Assembly: GCF_026625845.1 (NCBI RefSeq)
Contig: NZ_CP113066.1
Location: 1,364,001-1,428,000, forward strand
DNA length: 64,000 nucleotides
Source: Agrococcus sp. SL85
Lineage (GTDB): Bacteria > Actinomycetota > Actinomycetes > Actinomycetales > Microbacteriaceae
Direction: 5' to 3'
Below the pieces are notes generated by a model, which was given only the letters and a program-made list of their open reading frames with translations, was not told where the DNA came from and did no database searches. A program made the position numbers and the translations under genes. Below are positions 51,113 through 60,034 of the stretch, piece by piece (positions within the stretch are counted from its first letter, which is position 1; every line of letters starts with the position of its first letter).

Positions 51113-51280
51113 ATGGCGAAGACGACCTGGGAGTACGCGACGACGCCGCTGCTCATCCACCGCGAGACGGCGATCCTGAACACCTGGGGCGCCGACGGCT
51201 GGGAGCTCGTGCACGTCGCGAACGGTCCCGAGGGTGGCCTCGTCGCGTTCCTCAAGCGACCGATCGAGGTGGACGCGTGA
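51113..51280 (+). CDS. DUF4177-type small protein
   Basis: A 55-residue protein. It begins MAKTTWEYATTPLLIH and contains LNTWGADGWELVHV and GLVAFLKRP, the pattern of DUF4177 proteins (a short beta-alpha-beta unit with a conserved GxxGWE core). Function is unknown. The TGA stop overlaps the GTG start of the RidA gene by 4 nt, so the two are translated together. The gene is divergent from the PASTA-PBP gene, a neighbourhood I associate with Microbacteriaceae. Confidence 0.75.
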   Translation: MAKTTWEYATTPLLIHRETAILNTWGADGWELVHVANGPEGGLVAFLKRPIEVDA

Positions 51281-51735
51281 GCGCGGTCGCCCGCATGGCG
51301 GAGCTCGGCCTCGTGCTCCCGCCGGTCGCGAAGCCCGTCGCGGCCTACGTGCCGGCCGTGGCATCCGGCCACCTCGTGCACACCTCCGGCCAGCTGCCGA
51401 TGGTGGACGGCGCGCTGCGCCGCACGGGCCTCGTGGGCGCCGAGGTCTCGGCCGACGAGGCGCACGACGACGCCCGCCGGTGCGTGCTCAACGCGCTCGC
51501 GGCGATCGACGCCGAGATCGGCTCGCTCGACCGCATCACCCGCATCGTGAAGGTGACGGGCTTCGTCGCCTCCGCCCCGGGCTTCACCGGGCAGCCCGGC
51601 GTCGTCAACGGCGCGAGCGAGCTGCTGGGCGAGATCTTCGGCGAGGCGGGCGCCCACGCCCGCTCCGCGGTGGGCGTCGCGGCGCTGCCGCTCGGCGCGC
51701 CCGTCGAGGTCGAGGTCATCGCCGAGTTCGCCTGA
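51277..51735 (+). CDS. RidA/YjgF-family protein
   Basis: A 152-residue member of the Rid superfamily. The chain has VASGHLVHTSGQLPMVDG near residue 28, DDARRCVLNALAAIDAEIG in the central helix, VKVTGFVASAPGF near 90 and a C-terminal VGVAALPLGAPVEVEVIAEF strand. The Arg that defines imine-hydrolysing RidA (in the C-terminal RxxVGVxxLP) appears as AHARSAVGVAALP, so deaminase activity on enamines is possible. The GTG start is coupled to the DUF4177 gene. A hairpin terminator follows. Confidence 0.85.
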   Translation: MSAVARMAELGLVLPPVAKPVAAYVPAVASGHLVHTSGQLPMVDGALRRTGLVGAEVSADEAHDDARRCVLNALAAIDAEIGSLDRITRIVKVTGFVASAPGFTGQPGVVNGASELLGEIFGEAGAHARSAVGVAALPLGAPVEVEVIAEFA

Positions 51736-51746
51736 CCCGCCGCGCA

Positions 51747-51784
51747 CGACGGAAGGTCCGGGATCGCTCCCGGGCCCTCCGTCG
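51747..51784. terminator. Bidirectional terminator between ridA and acs
   Basis: A long stem, CGACGGAAGGTCCGGGA pairing with TCCCGGGCCCTCCGTCG with two mismatches, and a short loop, placed between convergent genes. Confidence 0.75.
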
Positions 51785-51793
51785 TCTCCTGGG

Positions 51794-53737
<1,944 letters not shown>

Positions 53738-53767
53738 GGGCTCCTCCTGACGTCGTCGTCGGTCTGG

Positions 53768-53773
53768 AGCCTA
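53768..53773 (-). promoter_or_regulatory. -10 box (TAGGCT on the minus strand) for acs
   Basis: The box lies 30 nt before the TTG start and leaves room for the AGGAGG ribosome-binding site in the leader. Confidence 0.55.
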
Positions 53774-53826
53774 GCCGGGAGGCCTGCGCGCGAGGTTGCG
53801 CCGCGTTGCGCGCCTGTGGAGCGCGC

Positions 53827-55297
53827 TCAGCGACCGACCGAGGCACGGCGCGCCGCGGCGGCCGGTCCGGCCAGGACGACCATCGCCTGCAGCGCGGCGA
53901 GGTCGGCGCGGCGGACGCGCGCGGCGGTGAGGGCCCGGGCGCGACCGGCGTAGAAGAGCAGCCGGGTGACGCCGCCGTGCCCGACGGGTCCGAGCCGCCG
54001 GACGACGTGCACGGCGCCGGCGTCGAGCGCCCGGCGCCGTTCGCCGGCGAGCCGGGTCGTGCCCGAGATCACGCCGTCCGTCTGCGCGGCCTCGATCCGG
54101 GTGCCGAGGATGCTGCCCGCGAGCCAGGTGAGGCCCAGCGCGATGAGCGCGATGAGCGCGACGAGCCACGGGCGCGCGCCGAGGCTCGCCCCGGCGACGG
54201 CGCCGCCGCCCGCGACGGCCGCGAGCACGAGGAGCCTGCAGGAGCGCGAGGCCCACGGCCGGCCGATCCGGGACGCGCAGCCCCGCCCAGCGCCGATCCG
54301 GGAGCCGACCGAGGACGTCGCGGACCGTCGCGAGCGGGAGCGAGGGCAGCAGGAGGTTCGTGCCGAGCTGGCTCGCGCTGTCGGTCGTGAGCAGGCCCAG
54401 CCGAGCCCTGCCCAGCAGCATCTCGACGACGTTGCGACGCACCTCGACGCCGACGATCGCGCCCGGATCGACCCGTCGGACGCGGTGGGCGAGCAGGCCG
54501 TAGGACAGCCGGAGCCCGCCGCCCGGCAGCGCGCGGACCTCGAGGTCCCAGTAGCGGAGGACCGTCGCAGGGATCCCGAGCAGCAGCACGACCGCGGCGA
54601 CGGCGAGCACGATCGGCAGGGACCCCGTCCGGACCGCGGCTTCGGTCAGGCCGAGGGTGCCCAGGAGCTCCCATCCGGCGTACGCAAGACCGGCGCCGGC
54701 GAGGACGAAGCGCCCGAGCACGAGGCTCGCGACCGCGAGCTCGCCGACGCTCGCGCGATGCACGGGCACGCCGTCCGCGGGGCTCGCCGCGTCGCCGCCC
54801 GCTGGACGGTCTGCCTCCTCGGGCGTCGAGGTCGGTGCGACGTCGTCGACGCGCGACCCGTCGCGCGCCGCGAGGTAGGCCTCCAGCGCTGCGCGCCGCT
54901 CGACCGTGACGGCCGGCAGCTCGAGGCGGGTCTCGTCGCTGCCGCCCTGCGCCACGGTCATCCGTGCAAGCCCGAGCAGCCGCAGGTTCCACGGCGTGTC
55001 CACCGTGACGGTCCTGGCGTCCGCCCAGCGGATCGAGCGCGTCCGGTGCTGCAGGAGGCCGGTGCGGACCGTCAGCCGCTCAGCATCGGCGGACGCGCGG
55101 AAGGAGGCGATCTCGTACCAGGGGTCGAGGAGCCGGAGGAGCAGGAGCGGCCCGAGCACCCACCATGCGGCGGTGCCGGGCCAGACGCCGGGGTTCGCGG
55201 TCGCGACGACACCTGCGGCGGTCAGGCCGACGATGCTCGGCAGGTGGCCCAGGCAGCTCGCGAGGATCCAGCTGGGCGGGAGGCGCTCCTCATGCAT
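53827..55297 (-). CDS. bPH2 (YdbT-like) membrane protein of the bacteriocin locus (frameshifted in this sequence)
   Basis: About 490 residues, with three membrane-helix pairs alternating with bacterial PH (DUF304/bPH2) domains. The first pair (WILASCLGHLPSIVGLT to LLLLRLLDPW) precedes a bPH2 domain with ERLTVRTGLLQHRTRSI. The second pair (LAVASLVLGRF, LAVAAVVLLLGIPATVL) precedes a domain with GGGLRLSYGLLAHRVRRVDPGAI. A third follows. AGCCT at 54233-54237 breaks the frame; AGCGCCT restores LALLQALLVLAAVAGGGAVAG. Such YdbT-like proteins accompany aureocin A53 and lacticin Q bacteriocin genes, where they are linked to immunity or secretion. It overlaps the shorter bPH2 gene by 8 nt. Confidence 0.8.
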
Positions 55298-55865
55298 CGG
55301 CGACGCCCCGCTGCCCGAGCACCGTCCCGCGGATCGAGGCGGCCTGCTCGGCCGTGACGGCGGAGATCTCGACGCCGTCGCCGATCGTGACGAAGCGCAC
55401 GCGCACGAGTCCGGCGCGGCGCAGGAGCGGCCCCACCGCGACCTCGACGCCCAGCACCTGCGGCACGGGCACGAGCACCGAGCGGCGCACGAGCCGACCG
55501 GAGGCGATGTAGACGAAGTCCTCGGTCGCGGTCCAGCTGGTCGAGCGGACGCGGATGCGGTCGAGGACCAGCAGGTCGACGGCTCCGCCGACGGCCGCGA
55601 GCGCAGCGACCGCGGCCAGCAGCGGCGGCCTCGCGGGCTCGGGCGCCAGGAGCAGGACGGCGGCGGCCGCGACGACGGCCGCGGCGCCGATCGCGATCGC
55701 GCTGCGCGCGATCTCGTAGCCGAGCGCGGCAGGGGGGAGCGCGTGGGCCCCGGGCTCCCCGGCAGTCGGCGGCGCGATCGGCTGTGGGATGACGACCGCC
55801 TCCTGGATCCGCGCGCCGGTCGCCGCTCGGCCGCGGCTGGCGCTGTCAGTGGGGATTGTACGCAT
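55290..55865 (-). CDS. bPH2 (YdbS-like) membrane protein of the bacteriocin locus
   Basis: A 191-residue protein. After about 45 residues of Pro/Ala-rich N-terminus come two membrane helices ([20 protein letters not shown] and LLAAVAALAAVGGAVDLLVL). A bPH2 domain follows, with TSWTATEDFVYIASGRLVRR and LVPVPQVLGVEV. It is the short partner of the long YdbT-like protein downstream (8-nt overlap); the two form the usual YdbS/YdbT pair. It lies 65 nt downstream of the bacteriocin-like gene on the same strand, separated by a hairpin. The ATG at 55865 lies just after that hairpin; an internal start is possible because the N-terminus looks poorly conserved. Confidence 0.78.
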   Translation of the reverse strand: MRTIPTDSASRGRAATGARIQEAVVIPQPIAPPTAGEPGAHALPPAALGYEIARSAIAIGAAAVVAAAAVLLLAPEPARPPLLAAVAALAAVGGAVDLLVLDRIRVRSTSWTATEDFVYIASGRLVRRSVLVPVPQVLGVEVAVGPLLRRAGLVRVRFVTIGDGVEISAVTAEQAASIRGTVLGQRGVADA

Positions 55866-55884
55866 CGAGCTCCCTGCGGGGCGC

Positions 55885-55925
55885 GTCCTGCCGGTCCCAT
55901 CGCGCGGCGACGGGACCGGCAGGAC
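55885..55925 (-). terminator. Attenuating hairpin between the bacteriocin gene and bPH2 genes
   Basis: GTCCTGCCGGTCCC (55885-55898) pairs perfectly over 14 bp with 55912-55925 around a 13-nt loop. It starts 5 nt after the peptide stop codon. Partial termination or RNA protection here would yield much more peptide mRNA than accessory mRNA. Confidence 0.75.
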
Positions 55926-55930
55926 GAGGA

Positions 55931-56104
55931 TCACGTGATCGCGTTCCAGATCCAGCCGGCGATGGTGCCGTAGGTGACACCGATCTCCAGCCAGCGGGTG
56001 ATGGTGCTGCGGTGGCTCCAGGCCCATCGCACCATCGCGGGGATCTTCTTGCCGTACTTCCATGCCTGCTTGCCCAGCCAGGCGACGAAGCGAAGGAATG
56101 CCAT
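55931..56104 (-). CDS. Aureocin A53/lacticin Q-like leaderless bacteriocin
   Basis: A 57-residue peptide beginning MAFLRFVAWLGKQAWKYGKK. It has 7 Trp (9, 15, 27, 29, 38, 51, 53), eight Lys/Arg and one acidic residue, no signal peptide, no double-Gly leader and no Cys. AWKYGKK, VRWAWSHRSTITRWLEIG and a Trp-rich C-terminus follow the order of class IId leaderless bacteriocins: KYGKKA, a WAW-K-I-WLN-G core, and a final W-W helix. These fold as four-helix saposin-like bundles that permeabilise membranes. It has a strong ribosome-binding site (GAGAGAGGAG) and a TAGCGT promoter with operator sites, and is followed by two bPH2 proteins known from such clusters. Activity is inferred; no modification enzymes are nearby. 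Confidence 0.83.
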   Translation of the reverse strand: MAFLRFVAWLGKQAWKYGKKIPAMVRWAWSHRSTITRWLEIGVTYGTIAGWIWNAIT

Positions 56105-56161
56105 CGGTGGCTCCTCTCTCCTCTTGGTGCGACCCGACCGGTCGGCCGGGCCATGTCGAGG

Positions 56162-56167
56162 ACGCTA
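56162..56167 (-). promoter_or_regulatory. -10 box (TAGCGT on the minus strand) of the bacteriocin gene
   Basis: It lies 57 nt before the bacteriocin ATG, giving a leader of about 50 nt. A TTCGG half-site lies 21 nt upstream of it, at the -35 region. Confidence 0.55.
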
Positions 56168-56188
56168 GGAGCGGGCCTGCGGCGCGCG

Positions 56189-56202
56189 GATCGACCGTTC
56201 GG
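56189..56202. promoter_or_regulatory. Half-operator at the bacteriocin -35 region
   Basis: GATCGACCGTTCGG resembles the arms of the two composite operators at 56239-56268 and 57195-57225. Its position suits activation by the adjacent response regulator. Confidence 0.5.
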
Positions 56203-56238
56203 GTCCGTCGCGCGCGCCGACCGTCTCGACGTCGCTGA

Positions 56239-56268
56239 CCGAAGGTCGATCCCGAGCACGACGTTCGG
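56239..56268. promoter_or_regulatory. Composite operator O1 in the bacteriocin / two-TM divergon
   Basis: CCGAAGGTCGATC at one end and GACGTTCGG at the other. Read on the minus strand it aligns over 30 nt with operator O2 (57195-57225), sharing CCGAACGTCG, an ATCGA centre and the TTCGG end. The GACGTTCGG arm ends exactly 26 nt before the TAGCGT box of the two-TM gene. Confidence 0.6.
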
Positions 56269-56294
56269 AGGGCGGCTGCGCGGGGCGATCCGCG

Positions 56295-56300
56295 TAGCGT
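56295..56300 (+). promoter_or_regulatory. -10 box (TAGCGT), leaderless promoter of the two-TM gene
   Basis: TAGCGT plus 7 nt precedes the ATG at 56308. Confidence 0.65.
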
Positions 56301-56307
56301 CGTGGGC

Positions 56308-56547
56308 ATGAGCACTCCCAAGCAGCGCGCGGACACCGTCGCCACGGCCGTCATGCTCGCCGTCATCACCATCGCGACGATCGCGCTCGGCGCGGCCGAG
56401 GGCATCGCGCTGCCCGGGCGGATCGCGATCGCCGTGGGGCTCGGGCTCCTCGCGGCGATCGTCACCCGTGCCGTGCTCGCTCGCCGGGCCTCGGCCCGCG
56501 ATCGCGTCAGTGGAAGCGGACCAGATCGGCCTTCGCCGCACGGATGA
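56308..56547 (+). CDS. Small two-TM membrane protein, candidate bacteriocin immunity protein
   Basis: A 79-residue protein unlike any family I can name. Two hydrophobic helices (about residues 11-30 and 36-53) are followed by an Arg-rich cytoplasmic tail. It is transcribed divergently from the bacteriocin-like gene from a leaderless promoter, with the composite operator between them, so both should respond to the same regulator. Small basic two-helix proteins are common bacteriocin immunity factors, which is why that role is proposed; it is inference. Its 3' end overlaps the convergent response-regulator gene by 41 nt. Confidence 0.65.
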   Translation: MSTPKQRADTVATAVMLAVITIATIALGAAEGIALPGRIAIAVGLGLLAAIVTRAVLARRASARDRVSGSGPDRPSPHG

Positions 56548-57169
56548 GCGTCTGCACGCGATCGCGCACGCCCCACTTCGCCATGACGCGGCCCAGATGG
56601 GTCTTGACGGTGGCCTCCGAGACGTGGAGCTCCCCGGCGATCTCGGCGTTCGAGAGCCCCCGCGCGAGCAGCCGCACGATGTCCAGCTCGCGCTCCGACA
56701 GCTGCTCGGAGCTGTGCAGCGGCTCGGGGACGCGCGCCGCCGGCCCCTGCGAGACGGTCTCGACGAGCTCGCGCGTCACCTGCGGCGAGATGACGTAGGA
56801 GCCCTCGTGCACGTCGCGGATCGCCGCGACGAGCTCGTCCGGCTCCGTGTCCTTCACGAGGTATGCGGTGGCGCCGGCGCGCAGCGCGGGGATCAGGAAG
56901 CGCTCGGAGGTGAAGGTCGTGAGCGCGATCACCCTCGTCCCGGGGTGCGCCTCGAGGACGGCGCGGGTCGCGTCGGCGCCGTTCATGACCGGCATCTGCA
57001 TGTCCATGAGGACCACGTCGGGCCTGAGCGTCCCGCACGCGCGGACCGCCGCGGCGCCGTCCGCCGCCTCGCCCGCCACGACCATGTCGTCGGCGCTGCT
57101 CACGAACACGCCGAGCGCATGGCGCATCAGCGCCTCGTCGTCGACGATCAGCACGCGGATGGGCGACAT
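56507..57169 (-). CDS. NarL/LuxR-type response regulator of the bacteriocin locus
   Basis: A 220-residue response regulator. The receiver has the acidic pair at Asp10-Asp11, phospho-acceptor Asp56 in VVLMDMQMP, and Lys in YLVKDTEPDEL. The C-terminal GerE helix-turn-helix reads LSERELDIVRLLARGLSNAEI then VSEATVKTHLGRVMAKW. It faces the histidine kinase gene across the divergent peptide gene, and kinase and regulator are both of the NarL class, so they form the natural pair. Binding to the TTCGG composite operators around it is inferred from their positions. The ATG at 57169 gives a canonical start MSPIRVLIVDDE. Confidence 0.9.
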   Translation of the reverse strand: MSPIRVLIVDDEALMRHALGVFVSSADDMVVAGEAADGAAAVRACGTLRPDVVLMDMQMPVMNGADATRAVLEAHPGTRVIALTTFTSERFLIPALRAGATAYLVKDTEPDELVAAIRDVHEGSYVISPQVTRELVETVSQGPAARVPEPLHSSEQLSERELDIVRLLARGLSNAEIAGELHVSEATVKTHLGRVMAKWGVRDRVQTLIRAAKADLVRFH

Positions 57170-57194
57170 GGGGGAGAGTGTACGGCGCGACTGG

Positions 57195-57225
57195 CCGAAC
57201 GTCGCGGGTCGATCGAGACGTTCGG
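57195..57225. promoter_or_regulatory. Composite operator O2 upstream of the secreted peptide gene
   Basis: A perfect 9-bp inverted repeat, CCGAACGTC (57195-57203) and GACGTTCGG (57217-57225), with a 13-nt centre containing TCGATCGA. It lies between the divergent regulator and peptide genes. The GACGTTCGG arm ends 26 nt before a GAGACT box, the same spacing as O1 to its promoter. Confidence 0.65.
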
Positions 57226-57251
57226 AGGGCGTGCGCTCGGCTCCTGACGAC

Positions 57252-57257
57252 GAGACT
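57252..57257 (+). promoter_or_regulatory. Candidate -10 box (GAGACT) of the secreted peptide gene
   Basis: Weak match to TANNNT, chosen because its distance from operator O2 equals that of the two-TM promoter from O1. It lies 31 nt before the ATG at 57288. Confidence 0.4.
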
Positions 57258-57287
57258 GGGCCCACCATCCACGAACGAGGAGCCCCG

Positions 57288-57491
57288 ATGTCCAAGAGGA
57301 CCATGGGCGGCGCAGCCGCCGCAGCCGTGATCGCCCTGCTGGTGACGACGGGCGGTGCGCTCGCGCCCTCGCCCGCGGCGATGGAGCAGGCGCCGCGCGC
57401 CGCGTCGTCCGTGCCCTCCCCGAAGGCCGTGCCGGTCTCGCAGGAGGTGTTCTGGGAGCGCATCTGCCGCATGCTGAGGCTCTGCGGCTGA
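57288..57491 (+). CDS. Small secreted peptide with two C-terminal Cys (candidate signal or bacteriocin)
   Basis: A 67-residue precursor of no family known to me. The signal peptide is clear: MSKRT, then a hydrophobic Ala/Ile/Leu/Val core, then GGALAPSPA with likely cleavage near residue 30. The mature part of about 37 residues is Pro/Ser/Ala-rich, ending in SQEVFWERICRMLRLCG. Cys60 and Cys66 could form a small disulfide ring, and the last 18 residues are amphipathic. GAGGAG precedes the ATG. It is transcribed from the operator O2 promoter directly upstream of the histidine kinase gene (55-nt gap), the usual place for a peptide signal sensed by that kinase. A second bacteriocin is the alternative. 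Confidence 0.68.
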   Translation: MSKRTMGGAAAAAVIALLVTTGGALAPSPAAMEQAPRAASSVPSPKAVPVSQEVFWERICRMLRLCG

Positions 57492-57546
57492 GCGACCGCG
57501 GCCGAACGGCCTCGGCGACGGTCGGCGAGACGATGGGACGGGGGCG

Positions 57547-58725
57547 ATGAGCCGGCGCGCGAGCCTCTCGATCGACCGGATCCGCGAGCGCCTCAGGCAG
57601 GGCGGCGAAGGCCGCCCCCTGGGTCGCGTGGCTCGAGCGCTGCTGCTCGTCGTCGTCGGCGTCATCGCCGCGACCGAGCTCGCATGGCTGCTGCTCGGCG
57701 GCGACGCGGGCCCGATCGGGAGCGCGCTGGCGGAGCTCGCGCTGACCCTCTCCTTCGCGGTGTTCGCGTGGCGACCGCCCGCCGGTGCGCTCGTGCTCGT
57801 GGCCAGCGCCGGGGCGACGGTGCTCGTGGGCACCGGCATGCTCGGCGCGCTGGTGCTCGTGGTCGGCGCCGGCCTCGTCGTCGCGACGTGCAGCTCCGCC
57901 GTGATCGTCGGGTACGCGCTCTCGGCGGGGGTGGTCTGCGGCGCCGTCATCATGCTGGCGCCCGCGAGCGGCGCGTCGGAGGACGCAGCGACGCTCGCCG
58001 TCGTCGCGACGCTCAGCTCGGCCGCAGGCCTCTACCTCCGGTGGCTGCGCGGCCGCGCGAGCGCCCTCGAGAGCGCGCTCGTCGAGCAGGACCGCGCCCG
58101 GGAGATCGCGACGCAGATCGAGCGCGACCGGATCGCCGACGAGCTCCACGACCTGATCGCGCACGAGCTCACGATCATCGCGATGCACGCGCAGGTCCTC
58201 CGTCGCACGGACGAGCCCGCGTCCCGACAGCTGGCCGAGGGTGCGATCGCCGACGCTGCGCGCAAGGCGCTCGCCGACATCCGCCGCGTCCTGCGCGTCG
58301 CCGCGATGTCGCGGTCGGACGAGCCGGACGTCGACAGCATCCGGAACCAGCTCGGCGTGAGCCTCGAGGACGTGCGCTCCCAGATCGAGACGGCGGGCGG
58401 CGAGCTGCTGGTCGAGGGATCGGCCGGGACGCTGCCGCCCAGCATCGACACCGCGCTCGGCCGGATCGTGCGAGAGGCGACCTCCAACGTCCTGAAGCAC
58501 GGCGGGGCCGGAGCCCCCGTGACGATCTCGCTCGGGCGCGCCGACGGTCGCGTGCGGCTCCGCGTCCGCAACGGCAGGGGCGGCAGTCCCCGTGCGCTCG
58601 AGCTGCCGACCGGCGGCTACGGGATCGCCCGCATGCGCGCGCGTGCCGAGGCGCTCGGCGGTGCGTTCGAAGCAGGCCCCGCTGGGGAGGGCTGGACGAT
58701 CGAGGTGTCGCTGCCAGCGGGATGA
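57547..58725 (+). CDS. NarL-type sensor histidine kinase of the bacteriocin locus
   Basis: A 392-residue kinase. The N-terminal half has about five or six membrane helices between residues 28 and 165 with little extracellular sequence. The HisKA_3 dimerisation domain contains RIADELHDLIAHELTIIAMHA with His201. The catalytic domain has IVREATSNVLKHGGAG (N box), ends with GGYGIARMRARAEALGG (G box), and is typical of the NarX/DesK class. A polytopic input domain fits detection of a membrane-active or small peptide ligand. It lies just downstream of the secreted peptide gene and across from its likely partner regulator. Confidence 0.88.
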   Translation: MSRRASLSIDRIRERLRQGGEGRPLGRVARALLLVVVGVIAATELAWLLLGGDAGPIGSALAELALTLSFAVFAWRPPAGALVLVASAGATVLVGTGMLGALVLVVGAGLVVATCSSAVIVGYALSAGVVCGAVIMLAPASGASEDAATLAVVATLSSAAGLYLRWLRGRASALESALVEQDRAREIATQIERDRIADELHDLIAHELTIIAMHAQVLRRTDEPASRQLAEGAIADAARKALADIRRVLRVAAMSRSDEPDVDSIRNQLGVSLEDVRSQIETAGGELLVEGSAGTLPPSIDTALGRIVREATSNVLKHGGAGAPVTISLGRADGRVRLRVRNGRGGSPRALELPTGGYGIARMRARAEALGGAFEAGPAGEGWTIEVSLPAG

Positions 58726-58832
58726 TCCGACGCGTCGATCCCCGCATCCGGTCGCAGGCGTCATACCATGGAGGCGTCGGCCCAGCCGACGACGAGCAGG
58801 ATCGACGTGGATCCCCCATCCCGTCCGCCTGC

Positions 58833-58865
58833 GGCGGCGCCCCCTCCCCCCAGGCGGGCGCCGCC
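58833..58865 (+). terminator. Terminator after the histidine kinase
   Basis: GGCGGCGCCC (58833-58842) pairs perfectly with GGGCGCCGCC (58856-58865) over a 13-nt loop in the gap between the kinase and tadA. Confidence 0.6.
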
Positions 58866-58932
58866 CCTCGTCGTCGTGGGGCCCTCTCCACACCGGCGCC
58901 CCCTCGGGCCGCGCCCTCGGCCCTCCGCCGCC

Positions 58933-58938
58933 TACCGT
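58933..58938 (+). promoter_or_regulatory. -10 box (TACCGT), leaderless promoter of tadA
   Basis: TACCGT plus 6 nt precedes the ATG at 58945, which rules out the longer Pro-rich N-terminal extension starting at 58768. Confidence 0.65.
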
Positions 58939-58944
58939 GCCGCC

Positions 58945-60034
58945 ATGCCAGGCACCGCACCCGTGCGCGGGATCCCCTTCGTCGCCGGAGCGGCGCGCGC
59001 CGCCGCCCCGGCATCCTCGGCGCGGACGGCGGCCGACGGCTCGGCGCTGCGCGAGTTCGCCGAGCTCGCGCCGCTCGTCGCCGACCCCGCCGTCACCGAC
59101 GTCTTCGTCACCGGCGGGCAGGTGTGGGCGGATCGGGGCAGCGGCGCCGAGGCCCTCGGCCGCATCGCGCCCGAGCGGGCTCGCGCGCTCGCCGTCGCGC
59201 TCGTCGCTGCGGGCGGCAGGCACGTCGACGAGGCGACGCCCTGCGCCGACGTGCGGCTGCACGACGGCATCCGCGTGCACGCCGTGCTGCCGCCCGTCGC
59301 GGTCGCCGGCGCGCAGGCTCTCGATCCGGCTGCCGCGCGTCGAGGCGCTCTCGCTCGATGAGCTCGAGGGCGCGGGTGCGTTCGCGCGCGTGCCGCTCGC
59401 GGCGGTGCGGGCGCTCGTGGCGAGCCGCGCGAACGTGCTCGTCACGGGCGCGGGCGGCTCCGGCAAGACGACGCTGCTGGGCGCGATGCTCGCCGAGGCC
59501 GCGCCCGCCGACCGCATCGTCACGATCGAGGACGTCGCCGAGCTGCGCATCCGCCACCCGCACGTCGTCGCGCTCGAGGCGCGGCAGGCGAACGCCGAGG
59601 GCGCGGGCGAGGTGGGGCTCGAGCGGCTCGTGCGCGAGGCGCTGCGAATGCGTCCGGACCGGCTCGTGCTGGGGGAGTGCCGCGGCGCCGAGGTGCGCGA
59701 GCTGCTCGCGGCGCTCAACACGGGCCACGACGGCGGGGCGGGCACGCTCCACGCCAACTCGCTCGACGACGTCCCGGCTCGACTGGAGGCGCTCGGTGCC
59801 CTCGCGGGCCTGACGCCCGCTGCGCTCGCGCGGCAGGCGGTGAGCGCCATCGGGGCGGTGCTGCACGTGGAGCGCGATGCCGAGGGCAGGCGCGTGGTCG
59901 CGATCGGGCGGCTGGGGCTCGAGGGCGAGCGGTTGACCGTGCTGCCGCGGGAGTCCGGGTCGCCCGTGCGCGCGACGGGATCGCTGGCCGCGTCGCCGCG
60001 CACGCCTGCGCCGTCGCCGCCGGAGCCGCGATGA
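58945..60034 (+). CDS. tadA: TadA/CpaF-type secretion ATPase (frameshifted in this sequence)
   Basis: About 364 residues, the motor ATPase of the Tad pilus system. The N-terminal domain has LREFAELAPLVADPAVTDVFVTGG and ATPCADVRLHDGIRVHAVLPP. The ATPase follows with Walker A TGAGGSGKTTLLG, Asp box RIVTIEDVAELRI, Walker B LVLGECRGAEVRELLAALNTGH, and the His box GGAGTLHANS. AGGCT at 59315-59319 breaks the frame between the two halves; AGGCGCT restores AGAQALSIRLPRVEALS, the normal linker. The stop overlaps tadB by ATGA. The actinobacterial order tadA-tadB-DUF4244-tadE-tadE2-topA is kept. Confidence 0.88.

Noticed and set aside
55931..56104. Lanthipeptide, lasso or sactipeptide precursor
   Set aside because: The peptide has no Cys, no leader and no neighbouring modification enzymes; a leaderless bacteriocin explains it better.
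58768..58944. Pro-rich N-terminal extension of the TadA ATPase from the ATG at 58768
   Set aside because: A terminator hairpin lies inside it and a leaderless TACCGT box precedes the ATG at 58945, which gives the normal family N-terminus.
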